From positions 1 through 52,136 of the forward strand of contig JAJDER010000010.1 in assembly GCA_029259725.1 (NCBI GenBank): a stretch of 52,136 bases of DNA. Reading direction: 5' to 3'. The notes beneath the pieces were generated by a model. That model was not told the origin of the DNA and ran no database searches. It saw only the letters and a program-made list of their open reading frames with translations. A program made the position numbers and the translations under genes. The DNA comes from Planctomycetota bacterium. GTDB taxonomy: Bacteria > Planctomycetota > B15-G4. This document shows positions 1 to 8,299 of this stretch, piece by piece; positions within the stretch are counted from its first letter, which is position 1; every line of letters begins with the position of its first letter.

Positions 1-1
1 C

Positions 2-1726
2 GTCTTCACCACCTACCTGGGAGGATCGAGCCAGGACCGGCTTCAAGGTCTCGACGTGACCGAAGACGGTTCGGTGTACGTCACGGCCCGGACGCTCCAG
101 ATCAGTGATGCACCGACGACTCCCGGCGCCTTCCAGGAGACAGCACTCGGGATCTCCGACAACTGGGTGGCCCGCCTCTCGCCCGACGCCACGACGCTGG
201 AGTGGGCCACGTTCCTCGGCGGGACCGACGCGGACGAACCCATCGGGGTCCACGTCGATCAAGACGAGACCGTGGTCATCGCGGGCCGCACCTTCGCCGA
301 TGACTTCCCCACGACTGCGGGCAGTTTGCAGACCATTCACGCTGGCAAGAGCGATCTGTTCGCCACGCGACTCACACCGGATGGGAGTGGTCTCGTCTGG
401 TCGACGCTGTATGGAGGCGCGGAGAGCGCCGCGATCGAAGCGTCGGCGCTGTTCCCCTCTGGAGACGTACTGATCATCGCCGAACCGCTCGGCGGCGAGG
501 ACCTTCCACCTACTCCTGGTGTCTTCGATCCGGTCTACGACGCCTTTGACCAGATGCTCGTGCGCATCTCCGCGGACGGAACGACGCTCGTCTTCCACAC
601 CTATTTCGCCGCCGCGATCTGGGACGCAGAAGTCACGGAGAGTCGCATCGTGTTCACGGGAAGTGGCGACATCGATACACCCACAACGAGAGGAGCCTTC
701 AAGGAAGCACTTCTGCTGGGAGAGAACAGCGACGCGATCGTCGTCGTCATGGACGCCGCGGGCTCGCAGTTGGAGTGGTCCACGTTCCTGGGAGGCACCA
801 GCACGATCGACTCAGGGCTCGGCGTCGCGGTCGACGCAACCGGGGCCGTCTACGTGGCTGGAAACACGGGTTCGGTCGACTTTCCGGTGACCGAGGGGGC
901 CTTCGACACGACATCGGGAGACGGAGGCTTCGTCGCCAAGTTCCTGCCCGGCGGCACGGACCTCGTCTGGGCGACGTTCATCACGGGGTGCTGCAACGCC
1001 GTGACGGTGCTGTGGGACATCGTCATCGATGACGCGGGGCGCCCCACGGTCGTGGGTGACACGAATGAGGACAACTACCCCACCACCCCGGATGCCTTGC
1101 AGTCGAGCTACGTCGGCCCCGGTCAGTTCGGAGATGTCGTCCTCACGCGGTTCGATCCGTTCGGTGAGACGCTCGAATACTCCACGTACTTCGGCGGCAA
1201 TGGGGGTGACGGTCTCTCGATGGTGGATCTGGATGGGTTGGGCGACCCTGTACTGGGCTTCTTCACCGGCTCGACCGACCTCCCTGTCTCGCCGGGCGCC
1301 TTCGATCCGACGTACTCCGGCGGCTCAGACACCGGCCTGGCCAAGTTCGATCTCGCATCGACGCCCTGGCAGGTCCTGGGCTTCGGGCTGGCCGGAGCAC
1401 AGGACACCCCCAACCTCGCCGGCGGCGGTCCGCTCACGCCTGGCTCCACGGCCCGCGTCTCGATTCGGGGTGCGCCGCCCTTGGAGCTTGCCTACCTGGT
1501 GGCCGGGTTGACGGCGATTGAGGCCCCGTTCAAGGGCGGCACGCTGCTGCCGGATGCTGACGTCGTCCTCGCCTTGCCACTCGATGGCGAGGGCGCGCTC
1601 GACCTGTCGTTCCTTTGGCCCGCGCTGCCGGCGGGGATCGACCTGTTCATGCAGTTCTGGATCGAGGACGAAGGGGGGCCGAAGGACTGGAGCGCGAGCA
1701 ACGCGCTCAAGCTGACGTCGCAGTAG
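2..1726 (+). CDS. SBBP-type beta-propeller exported protein, C-terminal part (5' end outside window)
   Basis: The frame is open from the first bases, so the true start lies upstream and 574 residues are visible. The protein is built of repeats of about 60-70 residues. Each has a WATFLGG or YSTYFGG-like strand, a Gly-rich turn and a phrase such as DFPTTAGSLQ, DFPVTEGAFD or DLPVSPGAFD, which is the signature of SBBP (seven-bladed beta-propeller) repeats in exported proteins. The last 130 or so residues are different: an all-beta module with APFKGGTLLP, a LPLDGEGAL strand and an end rich in QFWI and SASNALKLTSQ. I believe similar tails occur at the C-terminus of many planctomycete surface proteins, but that is recollection. 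Likely role: extracellular or surface protein of unknown ligand. No catalytic motif seen. Confidence 0.8.
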   Translation, partial: VFTTYLGGSSQDRLQGLDVTEDGSVYVTARTLQISDAPTTPGAFQETALGISDNWVARLSPDATTLEWATFLGGTDADEPIGVHVDQDETVVIAGRTFADDFPTTAGSLQTIHAGKSDLFATRLTPDGSGLVWSTLYGGAESAAIEASALFPSGDVLIIAEPLGGEDLPPTPGVFDPVYDAFDQMLVRISADGTTLVFHTYFAAAIWDAEVTESRIVFTGSGDIDTPTTRGAFKEALLLGENSDAIVVVMDAAGSQLEWSTFLGGTSTIDSGLGVAVDATGAVYVAGNTGSVDFPVTEGAFDTTSGDGGFVAKFLPGGTDLVWATFITGCCNAVTVLWDIVIDDAGRPTVVGDTNEDNYPTTPDALQSSYVGPGQFGDVVLTRFDPFGETLEYSTYFGGNGGDGLSMVDLDGLGDPVLGFFTGSTDLPVSPGAFDPTYSGGSDTGLAKFDLASTPWQVLGFGLAGAQDTPNLAGGGPLTPGSTARVSIRGAPPLELAYLVAGLTAIEAPFKGGTLLPDADVVLALPLDGEGALDLSFLWPALPAGIDLFMQFWIEDEGGPKDWSASNALKLTSQ

Positions 1727-1758
1727 ACGTCCCTCCCCCCTCCGGGCCTCGCTTCGGC

Positions 1759-1764
1759 TAGGCT
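1759..1764 (+). promoter_or_regulatory. Candidate -10 box TAGGCT
   Basis: TAGGCT inside CGGCTAGGCTGGA lies 43 nt before the ATG at 1808. It matches the TANNNT pattern found ahead of several other genes here (2740, 29056, 31199, 33978, 36544, 42999, 46307). No convincing -35 hexamer 16-18 nt upstream. Confidence 0.4.
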
Positions 1765-1807
1765 GGAGGGCCGCCGCACACGGAGCCCGCGCTCCCGGAG
1801 TCCCGCC

Positions 1808-2710
1808 ATGAAGACCCTCCTGATCGTCGCCGCCCTGGCCACCGCCGGTTTCGTCGGCATGAAGACCGTCGACTGCGGCGGGCCCTGCTTCCTGTCGGGC
1901 GTGATCGCCTCGATCATCGGCTGCGAGGACGACGCTGCATGCGACACCGGCTTCGCGCCCGTCGGCACGTCCGGCGGCACATCGGTGGGCGCGACCGGGG
2001 CTCGGCTGGCCGCCATGACCACCGACATCCCGCTCGACGACATCCCCTTCGACAGCACCGGCGTCAACGACTGCGGCGGGCTGATCGTCGAGCCCTGCTG
2101 CAGCGGCAGCCTCTCCCGCGCCGACATGCTGGTCGCATCCACCTCCGTGCACGGCGACTACGTCGAGGCGCGCTCGGCCGCGGTCTTCGCCGGCGCCTGC
2201 CACGTGAACGGCGAGTACGACCTCACGGGCCGGCAGGCGCTGCTGGCCTTCTCGATCGACGGCGGGAGCCATGACGGCGTGGACCTGACCGGCGTGGAGG
2301 TGGTCGTGTCGGTCTCCTCGAACGCCAACCTGGCCGAGTGCGGCGACCGCACCTCGGTGGCCTACCTCTCGCCCGACCTGGACGAGGCCGTGGCCGACGC
2401 CACCGTGGCCTGGCTGCGCGCGACCCACGGCGAGGCCCTCGGCCGCTTGCACGTGGCGCCCGCGGCGATCGAGGTCTCACTGGACGGGGACACCTTCGCC
2501 GTGAGCATCGACGGCACCGCGACGCTGACCGGCACCGCCCTCGAGGACCGCGCCTGCTGCGCCATGCCCGAGAACATCTGGTACGAGCCCCTGATCGCCA
2601 CCACGGGCGCGGTCGTCGGCAAGAGCGACACGTGCCGCTTCGAAGGCGACGGCGCGCTGGACGCCTGGACCTACCAGAACCAGAACAACGCGTTCGTCGC
2701 GCGCTTCTGA
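1808..2710 (+). CDS. Cysteine-rich exported protein of unknown function
   Basis: Not a family I recognise. 300 residues with a short hydrophobic N-terminus (MKTLLIVAALATAGFVG), which could be a signal peptide or anchor. A Cys-rich stretch follows (C23, C27, C39, C45), with further Cys pairs around EPCCSGS and RACCAMP, suggesting disulfides in an oxidising compartment. The remainder looks beta-rich with no catalytic motif. The start has a GGAG-type site about 6 nt upstream and a TAGGCT box 43 nt upstream. It ends 90 nt before the sulfatase gene, which has its own candidate promoter, so co-transcription is not implied. Confidence 0.7.
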   Translation: MKTLLIVAALATAGFVGMKTVDCGGPCFLSGVIASIIGCEDDAACDTGFAPVGTSGGTSVGATGARLAAMTTDIPLDDIPFDSTGVNDCGGLIVEPCCSGSLSRADMLVASTSVHGDYVEARSAAVFAGACHVNGEYDLTGRQALLAFSIDGGSHDGVDLTGVEVVVSVSSNANLAECGDRTSVAYLSPDLDEAVADATVAWLRATHGEALGRLHVAPAAIEVSLDGDTFAVSIDGTATLTGTALEDRACCAMPENIWYEPLIATTGAVVGKSDTCRFEGDGALDAWTYQNQNNAFVARF

Positions 2711-2739
2711 TCGAGGCGGAGGTGCGCCGCTCCATCGCG

Positions 2740-2745
2740 TAGGCT
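2740..2745 (+). promoter_or_regulatory. Candidate -10 box TAGGCT
   Basis: TAGGCT followed by GA, 55 nt before the sulfatase ATG. Same core as the box at 1759. The -35 region is not recognisable. Confidence 0.4.
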
Positions 2746-2800
2746 GACGCCCGCGCGCCGGGTTCTCCGGCGCCTACGGACCCCGGGTCGGAGCGGGATC

Positions 2801-4366
2801 ATGTTGGCAGCGAGGATTCGTCGCGTCGCGGCGGCAACCCTGTTCGCGGGCGCCTGCGTCGCTGGCGCCCTCACCGCCGGTTGCGGATCGACGCCCACGA
2901 ACAGCGCGGGCGGTGCACCTTCGAGCCACACCGCGGCGGCCACCGTCGCCCACAGCCGCCCGAACATCGTCGTCTTCCTCTCCGACGACCACGCGCGGCA
3001 GGCCATCTCGGCCTACGGCGGGTTGCTCGAGGACGTCGCGCCCACGCCGAACATCGACCGGCTCGCCGCGCAGGGCGCCCTGTTCGAGAACGCGCTGGTG
3101 GGCAACAGCATCTGCGCGCCGGCACGGGCTTCGGTGCTCACGGGCCTGCACAGCCACGCCAACGGCGTGCGCGACAACGGCGACACCTTCGACGGCAGCC
3201 AGCAGACCTTTCCGCAGCTGCTGCAGGCCGCCGGCTACCAGACCGCGCTGGTGGGCAAGTGGCACCTGAAGAGCGACCCCACCGGCTTCGACCACTGGGA
3301 AGTGCTGCACGGCCAGGGCCCCTACTACAATCCGAAGATGCTCACGCCGGACGGTGACGTCGCCCGGCACGGCTACACCACCGACATCATCACCGACCTC
3401 GCCGTGCAGTGGCTCGACGGCGAGCGCGATCCCGACCGTCCCTTCCTGCTGTGCGTCTGGCACAAGGCGCCGCACCGGCACTGGATGCCGGAGCCCGATC
3501 ACTTCGACGACTACGACGGCGAGTTGATCCCCGAGCCCAACACGCTCTTCGACGATCACGTGGGTCGCTCGTCCGCGGCGCTCGCCTCGGAGATGTCCGT
3601 CGCGCACCACCTCTCGCCCCACGATCTCAAGCTGGTCGAGCAGCCCTGGCTGGACGACGAGCAGCGCGCCGCGTGGGACGCCGCCTACGACCCGAAGAAC
3701 GCCGAGTTCGAGGCGCTGGGCCTGACCGGCGACGCGCTCGTGCGCTGGAAGTACCAGCGCTACCTCAAGGACTACCTGCGCTGCGTCGCCTCGGTGGACG
3801 AGTCGGTGGGCGAGGTGCTCGATGCGCTCGACGACGCCGGCCTGGAGGACGACACGGTCGTGGTCTACACCAGCGACCAGGGCTTCTACCTCGGCGACCA
3901 CGGCTGGTACGACAAGCGCTGGATGTACGAGGAGTCCCTCTCCACGCCGCTGATCGTGCGCTGGCCGGGCGTGACCCCCGAGGGCCTGCGCGTCGAGGCC
4001 ATGGTGCAGAACATCGACTTCGCGCCGACCTTCGTGGAGATCGCCGGGGCCGAGGCGCCTGAGCCGATGCACGGCACGAGCTTCGTCCCGCTGCTCTCGG
4101 GCGCGGTCCCCGACGACTGGCGCGACGCCGTCTACTACCGCTACTACGAGTTCCCGGGCGTGCACGCCGTCGCGCGCCACCACGGCATCCGCACCGACAC
4201 CGACAAGCTGATCCGCTTCGGGCAACTGGACGCCTGGGAGTACTACGACCTGGTCGCGGACCCCGAGGAACTGGTCAACGCCTACGAGACCGCGGACCAG
4301 GGCCGCATCGCGGAGCTGAAGACGCGCCTCGCGAAGCTCCAGGCGGGGTACGGCGACGCGCCGTGA
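2801..4366 (+). CDS. Lipoprotein sulfatase (alkaline-phosphatase superfamily)
   Basis: Hydrolyses sulfate esters, most likely of sulfated polysaccharides, outside the cytoplasm. The N-terminus (MLAARIRRVAAATLFAGACV) leads to the lipobox LTAG before C28, so the enzyme should be a lipid-anchored lipoprotein. RPNIVVFLSDDHA supplies the first metal-binding Asp pair (D62, D63). C105-A-P-A-R109 is the CxPxR motif whose Cys is converted to formylglycine in type I sulfatases. GKWHL and SDQGFYLGDHGWYDKRWMYEES are further family landmarks. At 521 residues it is a normal full length. No sulfatase-maturating enzyme is visible: the radical SAM proteins in this window do not look like one. Substrate cannot be told from sequence. 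SD-like GAGCGGG sits 4 nt before the ATG. Confidence 0.93.
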   Translation: MLAARIRRVAAATLFAGACVAGALTAGCGSTPTNSAGGAPSSHTAAATVAHSRPNIVVFLSDDHARQAISAYGGLLEDVAPTPNIDRLAAQGALFENALVGNSICAPARASVLTGLHSHANGVRDNGDTFDGSQQTFPQLLQAAGYQTALVGKWHLKSDPTGFDHWEVLHGQGPYYNPKMLTPDGDVARHGYTTDIITDLAVQWLDGERDPDRPFLLCVWHKAPHRHWMPEPDHFDDYDGELIPEPNTLFDDHVGRSSAALASEMSVAHHLSPHDLKLVEQPWLDDEQRAAWDAAYDPKNAEFEALGLTGDALVRWKYQRYLKDYLRCVASVDESVGEVLDALDDAGLEDDTVVVYTSDQGFYLGDHGWYDKRWMYEESLSTPLIVRWPGVTPEGLRVEAMVQNIDFAPTFVEIAGAEAPEPMHGTSFVPLLSGAVPDDWRDAVYYRYYEFPGVHAVARHHGIRTDTDKLIRFGQLDAWEYYDLVADPEELVNAYETADQGRIAELKTRLAKLQAGYGDAP

Positions 4367-4382
4367 CCGGTCGGCCACGCGC

Positions 4383-4850
4383 ATGAGCCCCTCCATCGGC
4401 CACGTCACCCTGCTGGTTCGCGACTACGACGAGGCGCTCGCCTTCTACTGCGACGTGCTGGGCTTCACGCTCGTCGAGGACACGGCGATCCCCGAGCAGG
4501 GCAAGCGCTGGGTGCTGATCGCGCCGCCCGGAGCGCCGCGGGACGCGGGGGACGGACCCGGCCCCACGGGCGAGCACGGCGGGACCGGCCCGGCCACGGC
4601 TCCCGGCACGCAGCTGCTGCTCGCGCGCGCCGTCGGGGCCGAGCAGGTCTCGCGCATCGGCAACCAGACCGGCGGGCGCGTCTTCCTGTTCCTGCACACC
4701 GACGACTTCTGGCGCGACTACCGCGACTTCCGGGCCAGGGGCGTGGTCTTCGTGCGCGAGCCGACGGAGGAGCGCTACGGCACGGTGGCCGTGTTCGAGG
4801 ACCTGTACGGCAACCTCTGGGACCTGGTGCAGGTGCAACGGCGGAGCTGA
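4383..4850 (+). CDS. VOC (glyoxalase/bleomycin-resistance) family protein
   Basis: 155 residues with the two half-modules of a vicinal-oxygen-chelate fold. IGHVTLLVRDYDEALAFYCD at the start supplies the first metal-ligand His (H7). The second half ends in VAVFEDLYGNLWDLVQ, whose Glu is the usual last ligand. Between them, at about residues 51-77, is a Gly/Pro-rich insertion not typical of the family, probably a surface loop. It starts 17 nt after the sulfatase stop, so the two could be co-transcribed. The reaction is unknown; VOC members include glyoxalases, dioxygenases and resistance proteins. The 106 nt after it separate it from the convergent phosphate transporter and show no clear terminator. 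Confidence 0.85.
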   Translation: MSPSIGHVTLLVRDYDEALAFYCDVLGFTLVEDTAIPEQGKRWVLIAPPGAPRDAGDGPGPTGEHGGTGPATAPGTQLLLARAVGAEQVSRIGNQTGGRVFLFLHTDDFWRDYRDFRARGVVFVREPTEERYGTVAVFEDLYGNLWDLVQVQRRS

Positions 4851-4956
4851 TCCACTCCGCGCCGTGTCACCGATCTCCAGTCCGCTGCTTGGGCCGAGTG
4901 GACCGGGATGCTCCCGCAGGACGGCCCAGGCCGCTCTTGGAGTCGGTGATCACGCT

Positions 4957-6126
4957 TCAGAGCCCTCCGACCGCCGCCGAGACGGCCGCCGCGACCAGGA
5001 AGGCGGCGGGCAACGTCGCCACCCAGGCGACGAGGATGCGACGGAACGTGGATCGCACCAGGCCGCGAGTGCTGGCTCCGAGGCCGAAGAGCGCGCCGGC
5101 CGAGACGTGCGTCGTCGAAACGGGCAGACCGAGGCGGGACGCGCCGACCACGACGACGGAGGTCACGACGTTCGCGACCAGCCCCTGCCCCGAGTTCAGG
5201 GGCGTGATGCCGAAACCGAGGGTCCGACCCACACGCAGGGCCTGGGCCAACGCGCCGACGGCCATGCCGCCACCCACCCAGGCGAGAGCCCCGGACCGGG
5301 TCGCCGCGCCGCTCGCCAACACGATGGCTGCGATCTTCGGCGTGTCGTTGAGACCGCGGGCGAAACCGACCATGCCCGCGGCCAGCGCGTGCAGCACATC
5401 GATCACGATCTGCGCCCTGAGGCCGAGAAACGCCCCGCGGTAGCGCGTGATGCACTCCGCGGTCGGCGCCATGACCACCATGACCGCGGGTGCCGTCGCC
5501 ATCGCTGACCTCGTCGCCATCGCTGACACCGTCGCCGTCGCCGCTGTTGCCGCCCGGGGCACACCGACCACGCGCTGCTCCGCTCCCACACCGACGCAGA
5601 GGCAAGTCTCGTGATCGATACCGACATGTCGGCGCAGCCTGGCCGCCAGCGGATAGACGACGGAGACCAGGCCGACAGCGAGCAGCGGCCCGACCAGCAG
5701 CGGCAAGGCGAACGAGCTCGCGAGGTGGAGCCACTCCACGCTGGCCGCCCCCGCCCGCGCGAGCCCGGCGCCGGCAAGGCCGCCCACCAGGGCATGCGTG
5801 GTGGACACGGGCAGTCCGCGCAGCGTCGCCGCCATGACGACCACCGCGGCACCAAGGCCCGTCGCGAGCAGGAACCCGGGATCCCCGACGAGGCTCTCCG
5901 AGACGATGCCACGACCGGAGAAGGCGCCGAGCAGGTGGGTCGACAAGCTGAGCGCCGTGAGTGACCCCGCCAAGGTGGTCGCCGTCCCCCAGTACAGGGC
6001 ACCGCGTGGCCCGAGCGTGTGGCTTCCGAGCAGGGTCGCCGCACCCTTGAGATTGTCGTTGGCGCCGTTGGACCACGCGAGGAACAGGCCGGCACCGAGC
6101 AGGAGTTCAGTCGCCACGCCGCTCAC
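4957..6126 (-). CDS. pit: PiT-family inorganic phosphate transporter
   Basis: Low-affinity, ion-coupled phosphate permease of the inner membrane. Both halves of the family's internal repeat are present: NGANDN at residues 20-25 and GLNDTPK in the second half, each followed by a LPVSTTHA/LPVSTTHV motif. Multiple hydrophobic segments fit 9-10 membrane helices. The frame is open far upstream, but the conserved first helix begins right after a GTG at 6126, giving 389 residues, a usual length. A second GTG at 6117 is an alternative. The central hydrophilic loop carries a 15-bp direct repeat (5495-5509 and 5513-5527). Nothing in the neighbourhood (no PhoU-like gene) tells how it is controlled, but three 9-bp direct repeats lie just upstream. 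Confidence 0.9.
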   Translation of the reverse strand: MSGVATELLLGAGLFLAWSNGANDNLKGAATLLGSHTLGPRGALYWGTATTLAGSLTALSLSTHLLGAFSGRGIVSESLVGDPGFLLATGLGAAVVVMAATLRGLPVSTTHALVGGLAGAGLARAGAASVEWLHLASSFALPLLVGPLLAVGLVSVVYPLAARLRRHVGIDHETCLCVGVGAEQRVVGVPRAATAATATVSAMATRSAMATAPAVMVVMAPTAECITRYRGAFLGLRAQIVIDVLHALAAGMVGFARGLNDTPKIAAIVLASGAATRSGALAWVGGGMAVGALAQALRVGRTLGFGITPLNSGQGLVANVVTSVVVVGASRLGLPVSTTHVSAGALFGLGASTRGLVRSTFRRILVAWVATLPAAFLVAAAVSAAVGGL

Positions 6127-6159
6127 ATGTGCCGCGAAGGACGCCCTATTCCCCCATCC

Positions 6160-6186
6160 GACGTGGAAGACGTGGAAGACGTGGCA
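6160..6186. repeat. Three tandem 9-bp repeats upstream of pit
   Basis: GACGTGGAA, GACGTGGAA and GACGTGGCA follow one another without spacer, 34 bp upstream of the chosen pit start. A tandem array in a promoter-proximal position could be an activator site, but the 9-bp period differs from the 11-bp spacing of classical Pho boxes. Confidence 0.6.
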
Positions 6187-6475
6187 ACCGGCGCTCGATG
6201 ACGACCCGGACACCGCGCGTCCGGCTGCTGGACCGACGTCTGCGCACAGGACCGTCCGCATTCGGACACGCCGCCGCGAAAGTCCGTGCCCCGGGAATCC
6301 GTCGCGCTCCGTTTCGTCCAACGAACGAGCAGCGCGCCACACGGTTTGAGGCGACCGGAAGCTCCCGGAGGGAGCACACAGGTACCCGCGTGACGCGCTG
6401 CTCGGGGGCTGCAGACGGGAAACGCGCAGCGTCCTTGCACCAGCGCCACCGAGATCTCGTGGGTTTTGCGCATGA

Positions 6476-6487
6476 GGGACGTGTCCC
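6476..6487. promoter_or_regulatory. Short inverted repeat near the trp promoter region
   Basis: GGGAC, two bases, GTCCC. It lies just upstream of the TAGCCT box at 6505-6510, 82 nt before trpL. An operator role is possible but unsupported beyond position. Confidence 0.25.
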
Positions 6488-6568
6488 TTCCCGATGTCGT
6501 GGTGTAGCCTCTCCGACTCGCGCCGAGATCGACCTTCCGCGCGACCGAACACGAGACCCAGCAAGATC

Positions 6569-6652
6569 ATGACGACCCGTTCGAACCAGCAGTTCTGGTG
6601 GTGGTGGAGCCGGCCCGAGGATGCCTCGGGGACCGGCCCGGACCCCACTTAG
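6569..6652 (+). CDS. trpL: trp leader peptide with four consecutive Trp codons
   Basis: A 27-codon frame starting MTTRSNQQF, continuing with four TGG codons in a row at codons 10-13 (6596-6607), and ending in TAG at 6650-6652. Four adjacent Trp codons are extremely unlikely by chance and lie directly ahead of trpE and an intrinsic terminator, which is the layout of ribosome-mediated attenuation. The peptide itself needs no function: its translation speed reports charged tRNA-Trp. When Trp is scarce, the ribosome stalls on the TGG run just before the first hairpin (from 6610) and frees downstream RNA for an antiterminator. The Shine-Dalgarno sequence is weak (ACGAGA about 13 nt upstream). Confidence 0.88.
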   Translation: MTTRSNQQFWWWWSRPEDASGTGPDPT

Positions 6653-6693
6653 GGTTCGAGCCAGAGAGTCGTCCCTGTCCGTGTCTGAGGGCC
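6610..6693 (+). promoter_or_regulatory. trp attenuator: alternative leader RNA structures
   Basis: The first hairpin (6610-6636) pairs CCGG 6610-6613 with CCGG 6633-6636 and CCCGAGG 6614-6620 with CCTCGGG 6624-6630. It begins right after the Trp codons, so a stalled ribosome would cover its 5' arm. The freed 3' side includes GGCCC at 6635-6639, which can pair with GGGCC at 6689-6693, the 5' arm of the terminator. GGA 6640-6642 can add pairs with TCC 6678-6680. This pairing would act as antiterminator. Pairings were found by eye; energies were not computed. Confidence 0.7.
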
Positions 6694-6719
6694 TCCGCTG
6701 AAGCGGGGGCCCTTTCTCT
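6689..6719 (+). terminator. Intrinsic terminator of the trp attenuator
   Basis: A 10-bp stem with arms GGGCCTCCGC (6689-6698) and GCGGGGGCCC (6703-6712), one G-U pair and a TGAA loop, followed by TTTCTCTTT. It lies between the leader peptide stop and the trpE start, so it would end transcription before the structural genes when Trp is plentiful. Confidence 0.85.
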
Positions 6720-6742
6720 TTGCCCCTCCCGGGAACCCCGCC

Positions 6743-8299
6743 GTGCTGCCGCCCCTGCTCCGCTCCGCGCCCGAAGACACTGCCCGTCATGGCCTGGCGC
6801 ATGCCGCCTGGCCCGCGGATCTGGCCACGCCGGTGGCCCTGTTCGCGGCGCTGCGTCGTGCCGGTCGCCGCCCCTGCCTGCTCGAGTCGGTGGACGGCCC
6901 GGCCCGGCTGGCGCGGCATTCGATCCTCGGCGTCGATCCCGTGGCCCGCTTCACCGCGGGCCCCGGGCCTGCTCGGTTGGAGATGTTCGCGGACGGATCG
7001 CCGCGTGACATCGACGGCGGCGCGCTGGACGCGTTGCGCGCCGCGACCCAGGCCCTGCTACCCGCCGCGGCCCCGCCGCCGCCCGGCCTGCCGCCGTTCG
7101 TCGGGGGCTGGATCGGCCTGTTCGGCTACGAGTTCGCCTGCTCCCTCGAGCCCCGGGTCCCACGCGTGGTGACCGACCCGTGGGCCCGCCCGGACGTCGA
7201 TCTGCTGCTGTACCGCACGGTGGTGGCCATCGACCACGCCGCCCAGCGCCTGATCGTGGTCACCCATTCCGACGACGGCTTCGTCCCCGCCCAGGCGCGG
7301 ATCGAAGCCCTCGCGGCCGACGCACTCGGCGGCGGGTCGCCGGGCCGTGCGGTCGGGACCGGGACCGGGGCCAAGACCGGGGTCGGGCGCGGGGTCGAGC
7401 ACGAGCCCACCTGGACCGCGAGCCTCACCGACTCCGGGTTCTGCGAAGGCGTCTCGCGCCTGCGGCACGACATCGGGCAGGGCGAAGTCTTCCAGGCCGT
7501 GCTCTCGCGTCGCTTCGAGCGACCCTACCTCGGCGATCCGCTGCAGCTGTATCGCGCGCTGCGCATGACCAACCCCTCGCCGCACATGTTCCTGTTCGAG
7601 AACGACGGGCTCACGCTGGTGGGCAGCTCACCCGAGCGGTTGGTCGCGGTTCGCGACGGTCGGGTCGAGCTGCGCCCCATCGCCGGGACACGTCGGCGCG
7701 ATCCCGACCCGGACGCGGACGAGCGCCTCGCCCGCGAGCTGCGCAGCGACGTCAAGGAGCGCGCCGAGCACGACATGCTCGTGGATCTGGCGCGCAACGA
7801 CGTGGGACGCGTGGCCCGCATCGGCTCGGTGGCCGTTCGCGAGCACGCCGCGCTCGAGTCGTTCGCGCGGGTCCACCATCTGGTCAGCCGGGTCGAGGGT
7901 CGGCTCGCCGCCGGACGCGATGCACTCGACGCGCTGGCCGCCAGCTTCCCCGCGGGCACCGTCTCCGGGGCTCCGAAGGTCCGCGCCATGGAACTGCTGG
8001 CCGGGCTCGAACCCCAGACGCGCGGACCCTACGCCGGGGCCTTCGGCTACATCGACGCCGCTGGCCAGCTCGACATGGCGATCGTGATCCGCTGCTTCGC
8101 CCTCGCCCGAGGTCGGGCCACGGCCCAGGCAGGCGCGGGCATCGTGTTCGACTCGGTGCCCGAACTCGAGGAGGCCGAGACGCGCCACAAGGCCGCCGCC
8201 CTGTTCGAAGCCGCCGAGCTCGCCACACGACTCGATGACCTGGCCCTCGGCGCGACCGACACCGACCACGCAGCCCGCTGCACGGAGACGCTCCCGTGA
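6743..8299 (+). CDS. trpE: Anthranilate synthase component I
   Basis: Converts chorismate plus the ammonia released by TrpG to anthranilate, the first step of tryptophan synthesis. 518 residues, normal length. LLES at residues 46-49 is the N-terminal motif associated with Trp feedback inhibition. The chorismate-binding domain fills the second half with IAGTRRR, DLARNDVGRV, FPAGTVSGAPKVRAMEL, GAFGYID and AGAGIVFDS. The GTG start is chosen because the family N-terminus begins at once. It lies 30 nt after the attenuator stem. The stop overlaps the trpG GTG by 4 nt. Control by both feedback (LLES) and attenuation is indicated. Confidence 0.96.
   Translation: MLPPLLRSAPEDTARHGLAHAAWPADLATPVALFAALRRAGRRPCLLESVDGPARLARHSILGVDPVARFTAGPGPARLEMFADGSPRDIDGGALDALRAATQALLPAAAPPPPGLPPFVGGWIGLFGYEFACSLEPRVPRVVTDPWARPDVDLLLYRTVVAIDHAAQRLIVVTHSDDGFVPAQARIEALAADALGGGSPGRAVGTGTGAKTGVGRGVEHEPTWTASLTDSGFCEGVSRLRHDIGQGEVFQAVLSRRFERPYLGDPLQLYRALRMTNPSPHMFLFENDGLTLVGSSPERLVAVRDGRVELRPIAGTRRRDPDPDADERLARELRSDVKERAEHDMLVDLARNDVGRVARIGSVAVREHAALESFARVHHLVSRVEGRLAAGRDALDALAASFPAGTVSGAPKVRAMELLAGLEPQTRGPYAGAFGYIDAAGQLDMAIVIRCFALARGRATAQAGAGIVFDSVPELEEAETRHKAAALFEAAELATRLDDLALGATDTDHAARCTETLP

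Larger units (their letters stand above)
6127..6568. other. 442-nt intergenic region between divergent pit and trpL
   Basis: No convincing coding frame. It must hold the promoters of both divergent units. Visible elements are three 9-bp direct repeats next to pit (6160-6186), a 6-bp stem GCTCCC/GGGAGC at 6361-6375, an inverted repeat GGGAC/GTCCC at 6476-6487, and a TAGCCT box at 6505-6510, 58 nt before trpL. Confidence 0.5.
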
